A stretch of 64,000 nucleotides of DNA from Bacteroidetes bacterium 43-16 (GTDB lineage Bacteria > Bacteroidota > Bacteroidia > Chitinophagales > Chitinophagaceae), in assembly GCA_001897525.1 (NCBI GenBank), contig MKTB01000003.1:1-64000 (forward strand), in the 5' to 3' direction. Position 1 is the first letter of the stretch, and every line of letters begins with the position of its first letter. Below are positions 17,320 to 25,068 of this stretch, piece after piece. The notes below the pieces were generated by a model that saw only the letters and a list, made by a program, of their open reading frames with translations, was not told the DNA's origin and did not search any database. Both the position numbers and the translations under genes were made by a program.

Positions 17320-18018
17320 ATGCTTAAATATATACTAATCTTCATTGCTTTTATATTTCAATATAGCACTTCAATTGCGCAGGATTTCAAGAGAACTAAT
17401 TACTGCCAATGTGAAGTAAAAGGCGAAAAAATCAATAGAAATAATAACAAGAAGGATATTGTCTATGCTATTGTAGACAGTCTTTCCTCCGATAATTTGC
17501 ATGTGTCATTTTATAACCATACAAATGATACTGTTTTCCTTTTTAAGAGTTATTTTGATAACGATATAAGCACATCGGAATACCTCTACAGATACGATAA
17601 GACAAATAGAAATTTATATTTATCATTTTTGCCTTTACTCCCCTACCTTTCAATAAAGTATAGTGATAGGGTTGTCACTCAAAATAGAGCAGTTACAAAA
17701 AATCAAGTCGTGTATGATTTTTACAAAATCCCCCCAAATCAAGTTTTCTGCTTCAATCTAAAGATAAAAGACCTTGCAAATGTTAAGCAAGCATTTCAAC
17801 AGCTTAACCCATATAGCTTCTCGAAGTTTGAAGATAATATAAGTTTTAAAAAATGTATGGCTTTAAAAGGAAAAACTAAAACAAAGTACATTTTGCAATT
17901 GGCTTATTACAAGAACATACAAACAATTTGTGACGGAAAATCCTATTACCTCGATGAATTGAAATTTAATGAAGAGGCTAAATCATTTATAATAATTGAT
18001 GCTGAAATCCCTATTTAG
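17320..18018 (+). CDS. Exported protein of unknown function
   Basis: The 232-aa product has a signal peptide (MLKYILIFIAFIFQYSTSIAQ) and a beta-rich remainder with several Cys residues (NYCQCEVKG; KKCMALKG; QTICDGKS). No family recognised. It starts 9 bases after the RHS-like gene and ends 5 bases before the next one, so it is clearly in the same operon. By position it could be the immunity or partner protein of the RHS-like tip. This is an inference from arrangement only. Confidence 0.6.
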   Translation: MLKYILIFIAFIFQYSTSIAQDFKRTNYCQCEVKGEKINRNNNKKDIVYAIVDSLSSDNLHVSFYNHTNDTVFLFKSYFDNDISTSEYLYRYDKTNRNLYLSFLPLLPYLSIKYSDRVVTQNRAVTKNQVVYDFYKIPPNQVFCFNLKIKDLANVKQAFQQLNPYSFSKFEDNISFKKCMALKGKTKTKYILQLAYYKNIQTICDGKSYYLDELKFNEEAKSFIIIDAEIPI

Positions 18019-18023
18019 CTGCC

Positions 18024-18509
18024 ATGAGAACATTACTATATCTCATTCTCCTAATACTATTTTCCACTTTTTGTTATTCTCAACAGAAATTAACAATGCT
18101 GTATTTAGGTAGAAAGGCAAGTAGTACACAAAATATAAGTTTTATAAATAACACCTTTGTATTTTTAAACGACAGAGATACCTTACTAATGAATGTGAAA
18201 GTACCCTTTGATACTGCGAAGAATGAAATTTTTAATATGGGTATTTTTTATAACTGTCACTTAAAAGAAGATAGTATTTATTCAATAACGATGAAAAAAA
18301 TTTGTCCGTCAGATATTCCAAAGGGATATCACAATTATTATGCGATCAACATAATATCAGACAAAAAAGACTGCTCAAAGTTCAAAGAAATAGTAAAAAA
18401 TACCAAATATAAATATCTGGGAAATTATGAGAAGTATGTAGATATAAACGGGGTTATATTTGAGATAATAGACTTAAATCCTAAAGGAGATTGTTTTCTT
18501 CCTCACTGA
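18024..18509 (+). CDS. Small exported protein of unknown function
   Basis: 161 aa, signal peptide MRTLLYLILLILFSTFCYSQ, then a soluble domain with Cys residues in FYNCHLKED, MKKICPSDIP and GDCFLPH at the C-terminus. No family recognised. It is joined to its neighbours by gaps of 5 and 11 bases. Confidence 0.6.
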   Translation: MRTLLYLILLILFSTFCYSQQKLTMLYLGRKASSTQNISFINNTFVFLNDRDTLLMNVKVPFDTAKNEIFNMGIFYNCHLKEDSIYSITMKKICPSDIPKGYHNYYAINIISDKKDCSKFKEIVKNTKYKYLGNYEKYVDINGVIFEIIDLNPKGDCFLPH

Positions 18510-18520
18510 TAAAATTTCAC

Positions 18521-19585
18521 ATGAATATTTTCATTAAACGCATTACAGTTATTGCCTGTCTTTTATCTGGTTCTTGTTACTCATATAGCCAATCATACGA
18601 AACAAACTACTATGTGACGTATAATAAAGCCTTAGACAGCATTTCATACTTAGCCAAACATGACAAACCAAAATCATTTAAAGATGCTGTTTTTCTAGTA
18701 GAAAGAACTTATCTGGGTGGTGACCTCAATATAGAGCGTATCAATAACGCACTTAAATTGTTATATGCGTTTGCAACCTCATGGGCGGCATCTAATCATA
18801 TTAAGGATTATAAGGAAGTTGATAGTAATCAAATCTTATTAAATCAATCTGTTTTTAAGGTTATTAAAGATACAATCAGGGTAAGTAATCATGATAAAGT
18901 GATCTCACTTCTTCCCTATGAATATAACTTTGATGATTACAACGGTAAGAAAGACTGGAGCAATACATTCGTTTCAACTTCATTAGAAACCCATAAAGGG
19001 AACTGCCATTCTTTGCCGTACCTCTACAAGATTATTGCAGACGAAATAGGCGCAAACTGCTGGCTGGCATTGGCTCCGAACCATATGTATATCAAGAATT
19101 ACAGTAAACGGGATGGATGGTATAATACAGAACTTACCAGTGGTGAATTTCCTATTGATGCATGGCTGACCACAACGGGCTATATCTCTTTAAAGGCTAT
19201 TCAAAATGGCTTGTATTGCGATACATTAAGCAATCAACAAGCCATAGCATTATGCGCCATTGATTTGGCCAAATGTTACGAGAAGCAAACAGGCAATTAT
19301 TATGACGGCTTTATCCTGCAATGTTGTGATCTTGCTTTGTACTATCACCCAAGAAATGTACAAGCATTATTACTGGAAGCGGAAACCTTAAAACGTATCT
19401 ACGAAAAACAGCAGCAGGAAAAGAACCACGAAAACGCAAACGTGATCTTTGCAGAAATGCAGCGCCAATACTTAAATCTTTATGATCTTGGGTACAGAGA
19501 AATGCCAGAAAAAATGTATAAAGAGTGGCTTTCCAGTCTTCAAAGCCAAAAGAATAAATACAGCAACAAAGGGATTTCAAAATAG
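18521..19585 (+). CDS. Exported transglutaminase-like protein (paralog 2)
   Basis: The ATG at 18521 starts a signal peptide (MNIFIKRITVIACLLSGSCYS...); the track's 10 extra residues would overlap the previous gene. The 354-aa protein aligns with the 448-aa protein at 14914: Cys about 162 in KGNCHSLPYLYK, His about 188 in LAPNHMYIKN, then YNTELTSGEFP (about 201-211), DAWLTTTGYI and a helical C-terminus with YHPRNVQALLLEAETL. The N-terminal part before the core is shorter and different. It ends the exported operon; XRE-regulator gene follows convergently. The substrate is unknown. The pair suggests processing or modification of the exported proteins encoded between them. Confidence 0.7.
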   Translation: MNIFIKRITVIACLLSGSCYSYSQSYETNYYVTYNKALDSISYLAKHDKPKSFKDAVFLVERTYLGGDLNIERINNALKLLYAFATSWAASNHIKDYKEVDSNQILLNQSVFKVIKDTIRVSNHDKVISLLPYEYNFDDYNGKKDWSNTFVSTSLETHKGNCHSLPYLYKIIADEIGANCWLALAPNHMYIKNYSKRDGWYNTELTSGEFPIDAWLTTTGYISLKAIQNGLYCDTLSNQQAIALCAIDLAKCYEKQTGNYYDGFILQCCDLALYYHPRNVQALLLEAETLKRIYEKQQQEKNHENANVIFAEMQRQYLNLYDLGYREMPEKMYKEWLSSLQSQKNKYSNKGISK

Positions 19586-19622
19586 CATACGGCATAAAAT
19601 CTAACCATTCCCAATAATAGAA

Positions 19623-19985
19623 TTATTCCCCTGCAACACTCTTTAAACGTTTCACTTCCGCTTCTAATAATTGGATATACTTATCCTTGTATTCGTCACT
19701 ATGATTGTGATTTTCAACTTGTGAACCGAAACCCTGCACTAATTGATTATGCGTGATATTGAATATTTGAGTAGCATCAAAATTCAATATCTGCGAAATA
19801 TCAATCTCTAATATCTGTGCGATTTTCTGAATGCGGGAGATCGTCAAATCAACCTCGTTTCTTTCAATTTTACTGTAACCGCTCACGCTCATTTCAAGAT
19901 CGGCGGCCATTGCTTCGCGTGTAATATTTTTAAGCTCTCTAAACTTTTTTATATTATCACCAATATTTATGCTTTGGGTTTCCAT
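19623..19985 (-). CDS. XRE-family helix-turn-helix regulator
   Basis: The 120-aa protein has a Cro/CI-type HTH (about residues 8-65: NIKKFRELKNITREAMAADLEMS and GYSKIERNEVDLTISRIQKIAQIL), a linker, and a C-terminal coiled coil (KYIQLLEAEVKRLKS) suited to dimerisation. Its promoter region carries two direct repeats (20013-20045), a likely self-control site. It sits at the edge of the exported-protein operon and is divergent from the zinc-ribbon gene, so it could regulate either. Confidence 0.88.
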   Translation of the reverse strand: METQSINIGDNIKKFRELKNITREAMAADLEMSVSGYSKIERNEVDLTISRIQKIAQILEIDISQILNFDATQIFNITHNQLVQGFGSQVENHNHSDEYKDKYIQLLEAEVKRLKSVAGE

Positions 19986-20012
19986 ACTTATTCAAGTTTA
20001 ATTAATATGCCT

Positions 20013-20045
20013 CAAAAGTAGCAAAATAATTTAAAAAGTAGCAAA
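20013..20045 (-). promoter_or_regulatory. Promoter with direct-repeat operator of the XRE gene
   Basis: On the minus strand TACTTTTG (20013-20020) fits TAnnTTTG, with a TTTG (20042-20045) 21 bases upstream as the -33 element. Both elements lie within direct repeats AAAAGTAGCAAA (20014 and 20034) spaced exactly 20 bp, two helical turns. A dimer of the XRE protein on each repeat would cover the promoter. A separate inverted repeat CCATTT/AAATGG lies at 20066-20082. Confidence 0.7.
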
Positions 20046-20161
20046 CAAACACTTTTAGTTTTATACCATTTATACAAAATGGCTTTGCTTTGTATTTATA
20101 AATTCATTCTCCCACATCCCATTTACCAATCACAAAATTCAACATTTTTAAAATTATAACC

Positions 20162-20578
20162 ATGCAATGCACACAATGTAAGTCGGATAATGTACAGCGT
20201 TTGGCTGTTCTCTACGAAGCAGGAACACAAAATATAAAAACTACCAGCAGCACATTTGGGGCGGGTATTGGTAGCGGTTATGGCCTCGGTTCTGCCACAA
20301 CAAACACGAGAGGCACTTCTCAATCCTATTTGGCAAAGAAAGCAGCTCCGCCGCAAAAGGTATCTTATATACCGATAGCCGGCTTCATCTTTGGTGGGTT
20401 CTTGGTCCCTAACTTTTTCCAATCGTTTAATGTGTTCGTGATGCTACTCTTTTTCGCTGCTGCGATCATCTACGGGGTCTATACCTACAAGCATAACAAA
20501 AACAAATACCCGCCTTTATATCAATCGTGGCTCCGTTCTTGGCACTGTAATAAATGCGGAACGATCTACACAACATAA
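20162..20578 (+). CDS. Zinc-ribbon membrane protein
   Basis: The 138-aa product starts with MQCTQCKSDNV and ends with WHCNKCGTIY, two CxxC knuckles that would form one zinc ribbon from both termini. A Gly/Ser/Thr-rich stretch (about 35-60) and two hydrophobic segments (about 70-90 and 92-110, VPNFFQSFNVFVMLLFFAAAIIYG) lie between. This is a common bacterial small-protein design of unknown function. It is divergent from the XRE gene. Confidence 0.65.
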   Translation: MQCTQCKSDNVQRLAVLYEAGTQNIKTTSSTFGAGIGSGYGLGSATTNTRGTSQSYLAKKAAPPQKVSYIPIAGFIFGGFLVPNFFQSFNVFVMLLFFAAAIIYGVYTYKHNKNKYPPLYQSWLRSWHCNKCGTIYTT

Positions 20579-20618
20579 ACAATCAAATCCTATTCTTAAC
20601 ACTTAAAAATATAATGCG

Positions 20619-20837
20619 ATGAAAAAATTACTTACTACAATTTCACTATTAGCAATGACAGGGTTCTTTTTTGCATCCTGTAATAAGACGGCAAGCTGGC
20701 AATGCACCTGTACCAAAGACGGCGACATTGTTTATAAAACCATTGCCCACGATGCTAAAAAGAAAAATGAAAAAGCGGCCTGTGACAAGATGGAACAGGA
20801 GATTACAGGTGCTAAATGTGAACTAAGCAAAAACTAG
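20619..20837 (+). CDS. Small Cys-rich lipoprotein
   Basis: 72 aa with a lipoprotein signal (MKKLLTTISLLAMTGFFFASC) and a short mature part with WQCTCTKDG, AACDK and AKCEL, four Cys that could form two disulfides. Located 40 bases after the zinc-ribbon gene and 6 bases before the next lipoprotein gene. Function unknown. Confidence 0.65.
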   Translation: MKKLLTTISLLAMTGFFFASCNKTASWQCTCTKDGDIVYKTIAHDAKKKNEKAACDKMEQEITGAKCELSKN

Positions 20838-20843
20838 AAATAC

Positions 20844-21266
20844 ATGAGATCAATTAAACAACTGGCAATAGTGGCAGCGACATCAATTAGCCTGATAAGC
20901 TGCTCAAAAGATACAAATGATCCGACCCCTAAAGACAGTGCCGTCACGGAACTTGAAAAAAGGATTGTAGGAAGCTGGCGTTACCATAGCGGGGAACCTT
21001 GTCAGGCAGATGATATTTATATCTTTAGAAGCGACAAACGTTTCACCCTTGATGAAGGAAATACCAAGTGCGGGTTTCAATTTGCGGCTTCCGAATGGGA
21101 TTGGGAGATCACAAAAGACTCCGTTTTAAACCCCGTTTTCGGAGTACCTGGTAATTCATCATCACAGGCAGACCTGCGAATAATCAAGCTTGATAACGAT
21201 ACCATGTTACTTATGGGCGCAGAATGGGGCAGTAACGTAATATACAGGTATTCCAGAAAGAAGTAA
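20844..21266 (+). CDS. Lipocalin-like lipoprotein
   Basis: The 140-aa protein has a lipoprotein signal ending SLISC. The mature part follows the lipocalin-like pattern common in Bacteroidota: IVGSWRYHSGEPC, then IYIFRSDKRFTLDEG, WDWEITKDS and a final strand MLLMGAEWGSNVIYRYSRK. Such proteins are thought to sit in the envelope; ligands are unknown. It ends the small lipoprotein pair and is followed by a terminator. Confidence 0.7.
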   Translation: MRSIKQLAIVAATSISLISCSKDTNDPTPKDSAVTELEKRIVGSWRYHSGEPCQADDIYIFRSDKRFTLDEGNTKCGFQFAASEWDWEITKDSVLNPVFGVPGNSSSQADLRIIKLDNDTMLLMGAEWGSNVIYRYSRKK

Positions 21267-21297
21267 GGCTACAGTTATAGAAAAATGCGACCCTATC

Positions 21298-21331
21298 AAA
21301 AGCGCAGGAGTAAATTTCCTGTGCTTTTTTT
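21298..21331 (+). terminator. Rho-independent terminator
   Basis: AAAGCGCAGGA pairs with TCCTGTGCTTT (one G-U) around a short loop and runs into TTTTTTT. The minus-strand gene at 21330 ends here, so the regions meet. Confidence 0.8.
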
Positions 21332-21599
21332 ATTCTTTGTCTATATCGCCTCTATCTTTATAATAATCTTCTTTTGACGGTGCATCCTCTCTTGAAAGAT
21401 AAGGAAAACTTTTAGCCATTTTCTTTTCAAGCTCGTATTCCATTACGCCGCCATAAAACCCTTTACTGCGTTCGCTTGTCCCTTTTTCAGATATTGCGCT
21501 TTTAGAAAATGACGGTATGTATTTTGAAATCAGATACCCCTCATTATACCCTTTCAAATATTCGGCAGAGGGGGTTATTTCTTCATTATTTACTTCCAT
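21330..21599 (-). CDS. Small hydrophilic protein of unknown function
   Basis: 89 aa, soluble, charged, with AEYLKGYNEGYLISKYIP and RSKGFYGGVMEYELEKK. It starts 1 base after the HTH gene at 21601 ends and is therefore in the same operon. Similar short proteins occur beside mobilisation genes, but I cannot name the family. Confidence 0.55.
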   Translation of the reverse strand: MEVNNEEITPSAEYLKGYNEGYLISKYIPSFSKSAISEKGTSERSKGFYGGVMEYELEKKMAKSFPYLSREDAPSKEDYYKDRGDIDKE

Positions 21600-21600
21600 G

Positions 21601-21870
21601 TTAGAATGTTTCTTTTGAATGTTTATCCAAATAATCCATTAATGAACTGCGATCATAAAGAATGATTTTCCTTTCGGGTTGCGAATATCTAATACTTCCT
21701 TCATCGCGCAGCTTTTGAAGGGTCGTTTTAGATTTTATATTCAATAGACGCATTGCTTCTTCGTTTGAAATCCATTTATCCTCGCTAATATTCTTGGTTT
21801 CTTTTAGTCGTTCTACAACCTGTTCAACCAATTCATAAAATGCTTTTTCTTCAAGGCAAATCACCTGCAT
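21601..21870 (-). CDS. Helix-turn-helix DNA-binding protein (excisionase-like)
   Basis: The 89-aa protein has a MerR/HTH_17-type fold: KWISNEEAMRLLNIKSKTTLQKLRDEGSIRYSQPERKIILYDRSSLMDYLDKH. Proteins of this design act as recombination directionality factors or regulators in Bacteroidota mobile elements. It lies in a three-gene minus-strand operon (22485 to 21330). Its role as an excisionase is inference; a second HTH protein of the same type is at 34212. Confidence 0.75.
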   Translation of the reverse strand: MQVICLEEKAFYELVEQVVERLKETKNISEDKWISNEEAMRLLNIKSKTTLQKLRDEGSIRYSQPERKIILYDRSSLMDYLDKHSKETF

Positions 21871-21888
21871 AATTGAAGTATTTTAAAA

Positions 21889-22485
21889 CTATTCGTCATC
21901 TAATCTTGGCTCAATAGGTGGATCAACTTTTGGGTGAGGATCATTTATTGGCTCTTTCGGAGTTATATCATCTTTTTTGTTGTTATCGTAAGATTGAATT
22001 TCTTGTTCTTCAATATCCCTGAACAATTCTTTTTGCGATTTGAAGTTTTTTTCAGCTTCAGGGTTTCTCTTGAAATAATCTTTATGTGCCGCTTTATCTA
22101 TATAATCATCGGTGGACAGACTCTTATCGCTCTCCTTTATATATTTAGAAAACACCGGACTGTTTTCCTGCAATTTGGTTAGCTGCTCCTCTTGTTTTGC
22201 AACATTCGGATCAGGCTTTTTGTAGCCGTATTTATCACAAGCCAAATCCAAAGCCTTTTCTTTGTATTTGGTATCTATATTTGTCAAATCCTTAGTGGGG
22301 TCATAGGCTCCTCTATCCCTGTTTAACCTCATATGTCGGCTATTGCGCTCAGGATAAATATTTTGGTGGTAATCTGCGATTTCACTATAATAATTGGCAG
22401 ACAAATTCCTATAATCTCTATAACTATCTTCTCCGATAGCTCCTACATAGTCCATCATCCAGTCAGGCATTTTTCGTCTTCCCAT
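21889..22485 (-). CDS. Hydrophilic element protein of unknown function
   Basis: 198 aa, starting MGRRKMPDWMMDYVGAIG, rich in Tyr, Asp, Lys and ending in a Pro/Asp-rich tail (DPHPKVDPPIEPRLDDE). No hydrophobic segments. It leads the minus-strand operon with the HTH protein and may belong to the mobilisation accessory genes. Family not recognised. Confidence 0.55.
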   Translation of the reverse strand: MGRRKMPDWMMDYVGAIGEDSYRDYRNLSANYYSEIADYHQNIYPERNSRHMRLNRDRGAYDPTKDLTNIDTKYKEKALDLACDKYGYKKPDPNVAKQEEQLTKLQENSPVFSKYIKESDKSLSTDDYIDKAAHKDYFKRNPEAEKNFKSQKELFRDIEEQEIQSYDNNKKDDITPKEPINDPHPKVDPPIEPRLDDE

Positions 22486-22557
22486 AACAGTTTATATTGA
22501 TTTTAATTAAAATTTATTATATCATTATTTTCATTACAGTACTACTTACCCAAAGGT

Positions 22558-22986
22558 ATGAAAATGGACGATAAAAAATTCCTTTTTGATTTACCCGAAG
22601 TTGAAAAGAAGAAACAAAGCAATAGAGCAGCTTATATTTATGGGTCAGAGCGTAGAGATCGCGTGTTAAACGAGCCAGAATATTTACCTCGCTATGCTGC
22701 TTTGGGACGGAAGGTTTTGTCCTATTATGGGGGAGAACATTACAACCCTCATACTGTAGATTTAGGTACAGAGAGATTTATAAGAACGCTAATTCAAAGC
22801 TTCATAGAAAAGAAAGTTTTTTATAAACAGAGAGAATACGATTGGGAATATATCGACCATTTTTTTAGAGATGCTGTGGGCTTTGAACTAAAGATTAATA
22901 TCCCATACGATCAAAGTATTCTAGACAGAGGATTATCTCTTATAAATCCTACTTCTTTTTTGAATACAAGTGATACTGTAAATTAG
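22558..22986 (+). CDS. Tandem paralog 1, unknown function
   Basis: 142 aa; begins MKMDDKKFLFDLPEVEKKKQS and contains YGSERRDRVLNEPEYLPRYAAL and FYKQREYDWEYIDHFFRDAVG. No signal or membrane segments; no family recognised. About two thirds of residues match the next gene. They lie head to tail directly upstream of the coupling ATPase, so they may be accessory mobilisation (relaxosome-like) proteins. Confidence 0.6.
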   Translation: MKMDDKKFLFDLPEVEKKKQSNRAAYIYGSERRDRVLNEPEYLPRYAALGRKVLSYYGGEHYNPHTVDLGTERFIRTLIQSFIEKKVFYKQREYDWEYIDHFFRDAVGFELKINIPYDQSILDRGLSLINPTSFLNTSDTVN

Positions 22987-22997
22987 ATTTCGTAGGT

Positions 22998-23423
22998 ATG
23001 AAAATGGACAATAAAAAATTCCTTTTTGATTTACCCGAAGATGAAAAGAAAAAGCAAAGCTATAAAGCTGCCTATGTCTATGGATCAGAGATTAGGGATC
23101 GAATATTAAATGAACCCAAATCTTTGCCTCGCTATGCTGCTTTAGCATCCAAGGCTCTGTCATTTTATGGTGGGGAACACTACAATCCATATACTGTAGC
23201 TATTCATACAGAAGTATTCATTAGAAAGCTTATTCAAAACGGTATCGAAAAAAAAGTTTTTTACAAAGCCAAGTATAATTGGGTATATATCGACCATTTC
23301 CTACGAAAAGTGATCGGCACTGAATTACAGATCAATATTCCCTATGACCAATCTGTACTTGATACAGAATTAGCCTCCAAATATAAAGTAGCTTATTCCC
23401 ACCCCAACGACACCGTGAATTAG
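22998..23423 (+). CDS. Tandem paralog 2, unknown function
   Basis: 141 aa, a duplicate of the preceding gene, 11 bases downstream. The first 17 codons and the GGT ahead of the ATG are almost the same in nucleotides, while the C-terminal 20 residues differ (ASKYKVAYSHPNDTVN against SLINPTSFLNTSDTVN). This suggests a fairly recent duplication followed by divergence. Confidence 0.6.
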   Translation: MKMDNKKFLFDLPEDEKKKQSYKAAYVYGSEIRDRILNEPKSLPRYAALASKALSFYGGEHYNPYTVAIHTEVFIRKLIQNGIEKKVFYKAKYNWVYIDHFLRKVIGTELQINIPYDQSVLDTELASKYKVAYSHPNDTVN

Positions 23424-23455
23424 TGCGGCACATCGTTGATTAACTTAGTATTGTC

Positions 23456-23490
23456 ATTTCTCTCCAAAGTTTCACTTTGATGAGAGAAAT
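23456..23490 (+). promoter_or_regulatory. Long hairpin in the leader of the coupling-protein gene
   Basis: ATTTCTCTC-CAAAGT pairs with ACTTTG-(AT)-GAGAGAAAT, 15 bp with a 2-base bulge and a 3-base loop, ending 29 bases before the ATG at 23520. There is no T-run. It may end the upstream transcript weakly or control translation of the coupling protein. Confidence 0.5.
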
Positions 23491-23519
23491 TATTATGTTT
23501 GTTTCAAATTCATTTTCAG

Positions 23520-25040
23520 ATGCTTCGATTTGATTTGGACGAACCGATATTAAAAATTGGCAAAAATCAAGTGCCTTGGACAATGGGCAACTCTTTTGAG
23601 GGCTTACAAATCTTTGGTGGCATCGGTTCTGGCAAAACATCAGGATCAGGGCGTTTTTTTGCCTTGAAATATTTATCAAAAGGTTATGGCGGTCTTGTAT
23701 TGACTGTAAAGAGTGACGAAAAGCAAGACTGGATTGAATACGCGAAACTTACGGGAAGATATAATGATTTGATTATTGTTGAACCGAAAGGGAGCAAGTA
23801 TTTCAATTTTTTGGACTACGAAACAACACATAGCAATAAAAAATCTTATTCTGAAAACATACTCCAAGTATTAAAGACGGTTATCAAAGCCAGTGAAGAA
23901 AAAGCCACAGGCAAAAACAATGATCCCTTCTGGGAAAATGCGTTGGATATGCTTATATCGAATACTATTGATCTAAGCTTGCTGGCTTACAATAAAATTT
24001 CGATAGAACACTTATACGATATTGCCCGTTCTGCATCTCGCTACAAGAAACCCCAAGAGAATAAAGACAGCAAAGAGAAAAAGGAAAATAAGGCAAAGCC
24101 GCCCGTTTTTAAAATCGCCTTAGATGTAGTCGAAAAGGGTATTCAAAAAGCCATTGAGGACACGATCGCAGAGTTTGGTCGGGAGTACATTACGAACCTT
24201 GACCAGAAAGCTTTTGATGAATTACTCCTTAAGAAAATCCCGCATGCACGCGAATTTAATTACATACAGGAGTTCTTTAACGAAACCTATGCCGAGTTGA
24301 GCGAAAAAACAAAATCAATTGTTGATTTTTCTTTCACCGGCTTTTTGTATCGACTTTTAAAAGACCCTATTTATTCCTTGTTTTGCAGTAATCCGTCAAA
24401 TTTCACGCCAGAGGATTGTTTAAAGGGTAAAATTATCCTGATTAATCTTCCTGTAAAACACTACCACAAAGTTGGCCGTGACACGCAGATCATGTTCAAA
24501 TACATTTGGCAGCGTGCAATGGAAAGAAGAAACGTCAGAGAAAATGAACGCCCCGTTTTTTTATGGGCAGATGAAGCACAAAACTTTCTTCATGAATACG
24601 ATGCCGAGTATCAGGCAACCGCAAGAAGCAGCCGTATTGCCACCGTCTATATCTCGCAGAACATCCCTAACTACTATGCGAACATGGCAGGCGTTAACGG
24701 TGAATATAAAGTCAAAAGCTTTCTTGGTACACTGGCGACAAAGGTTTTCCATGCAAACGCAGATATTGAAACGAACCAATTCGCGTCCACCTTAATTGGA
24801 GAAGAATACCGAGCCGAAGAAACGGAAGCGAGAAGTATTGTGGATGGCCAAGTAACGGTTACGAAAACAATTGCGCCAAAACTGGATAAAATGGTTCGTC
24901 CAGAGGTATTCAATACCCTTTTGACAGGCGGCAACAAAAATCAGTTTAAAATTACGGCTTATCTGCATGCTCAAGGCATGAAGCTGCGAGATGGATTTAG
25001 TTATGATAAAATACGCTTCGATCAAAATTTTGTTCCCTAA
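23520..25040 (+). CDS. VirD4/TraD-like type IV coupling ATPase
   Basis: The 506-aa protein has Walker A GGIGSGKTS (about 33-41), Walker B with VFLWADEAQNF (Asp about 351) and the ARSSRIATVYISQNIPNYY segment, the pattern of conjugative coupling proteins that hand the relaxase-DNA complex to the channel. The inserted charged region EKKENKAKPPV (about 180-195) resembles the variable all-alpha domain. It lacks N-terminal membrane helices; the four-helix membrane protein encoded next (25069) may supply the anchor. The track uses a TTG at 23499; I prefer the ATG at 23520. Together with the MobF relaxase at 27441 it marks mobilisation ability. Confidence 0.88.
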   Translation: MLRFDLDEPILKIGKNQVPWTMGNSFEGLQIFGGIGSGKTSGSGRFFALKYLSKGYGGLVLTVKSDEKQDWIEYAKLTGRYNDLIIVEPKGSKYFNFLDYETTHSNKKSYSENILQVLKTVIKASEEKATGKNNDPFWENALDMLISNTIDLSLLAYNKISIEHLYDIARSASRYKKPQENKDSKEKKENKAKPPVFKIALDVVEKGIQKAIEDTIAEFGREYITNLDQKAFDELLLKKIPHAREFNYIQEFFNETYAELSEKTKSIVDFSFTGFLYRLLKDPIYSLFCSNPSNFTPEDCLKGKIILINLPVKHYHKVGRDTQIMFKYIWQRAMERRNVRENERPVFLWADEAQNFLHEYDAEYQATARSSRIATVYISQNIPNYYANMAGVNGEYKVKSFLGTLATKVFHANADIETNQFASTLIGEEYRAEETEARSIVDGQVTVTKTIAPKLDKMVRPEVFNTLLTGGNKNQFKITAYLHAQGMKLRDGFSYDKIRFDQNFVP

Positions 25041-25068
25041 TTTTTGTTAACCAATAAATGTTTAGAAG

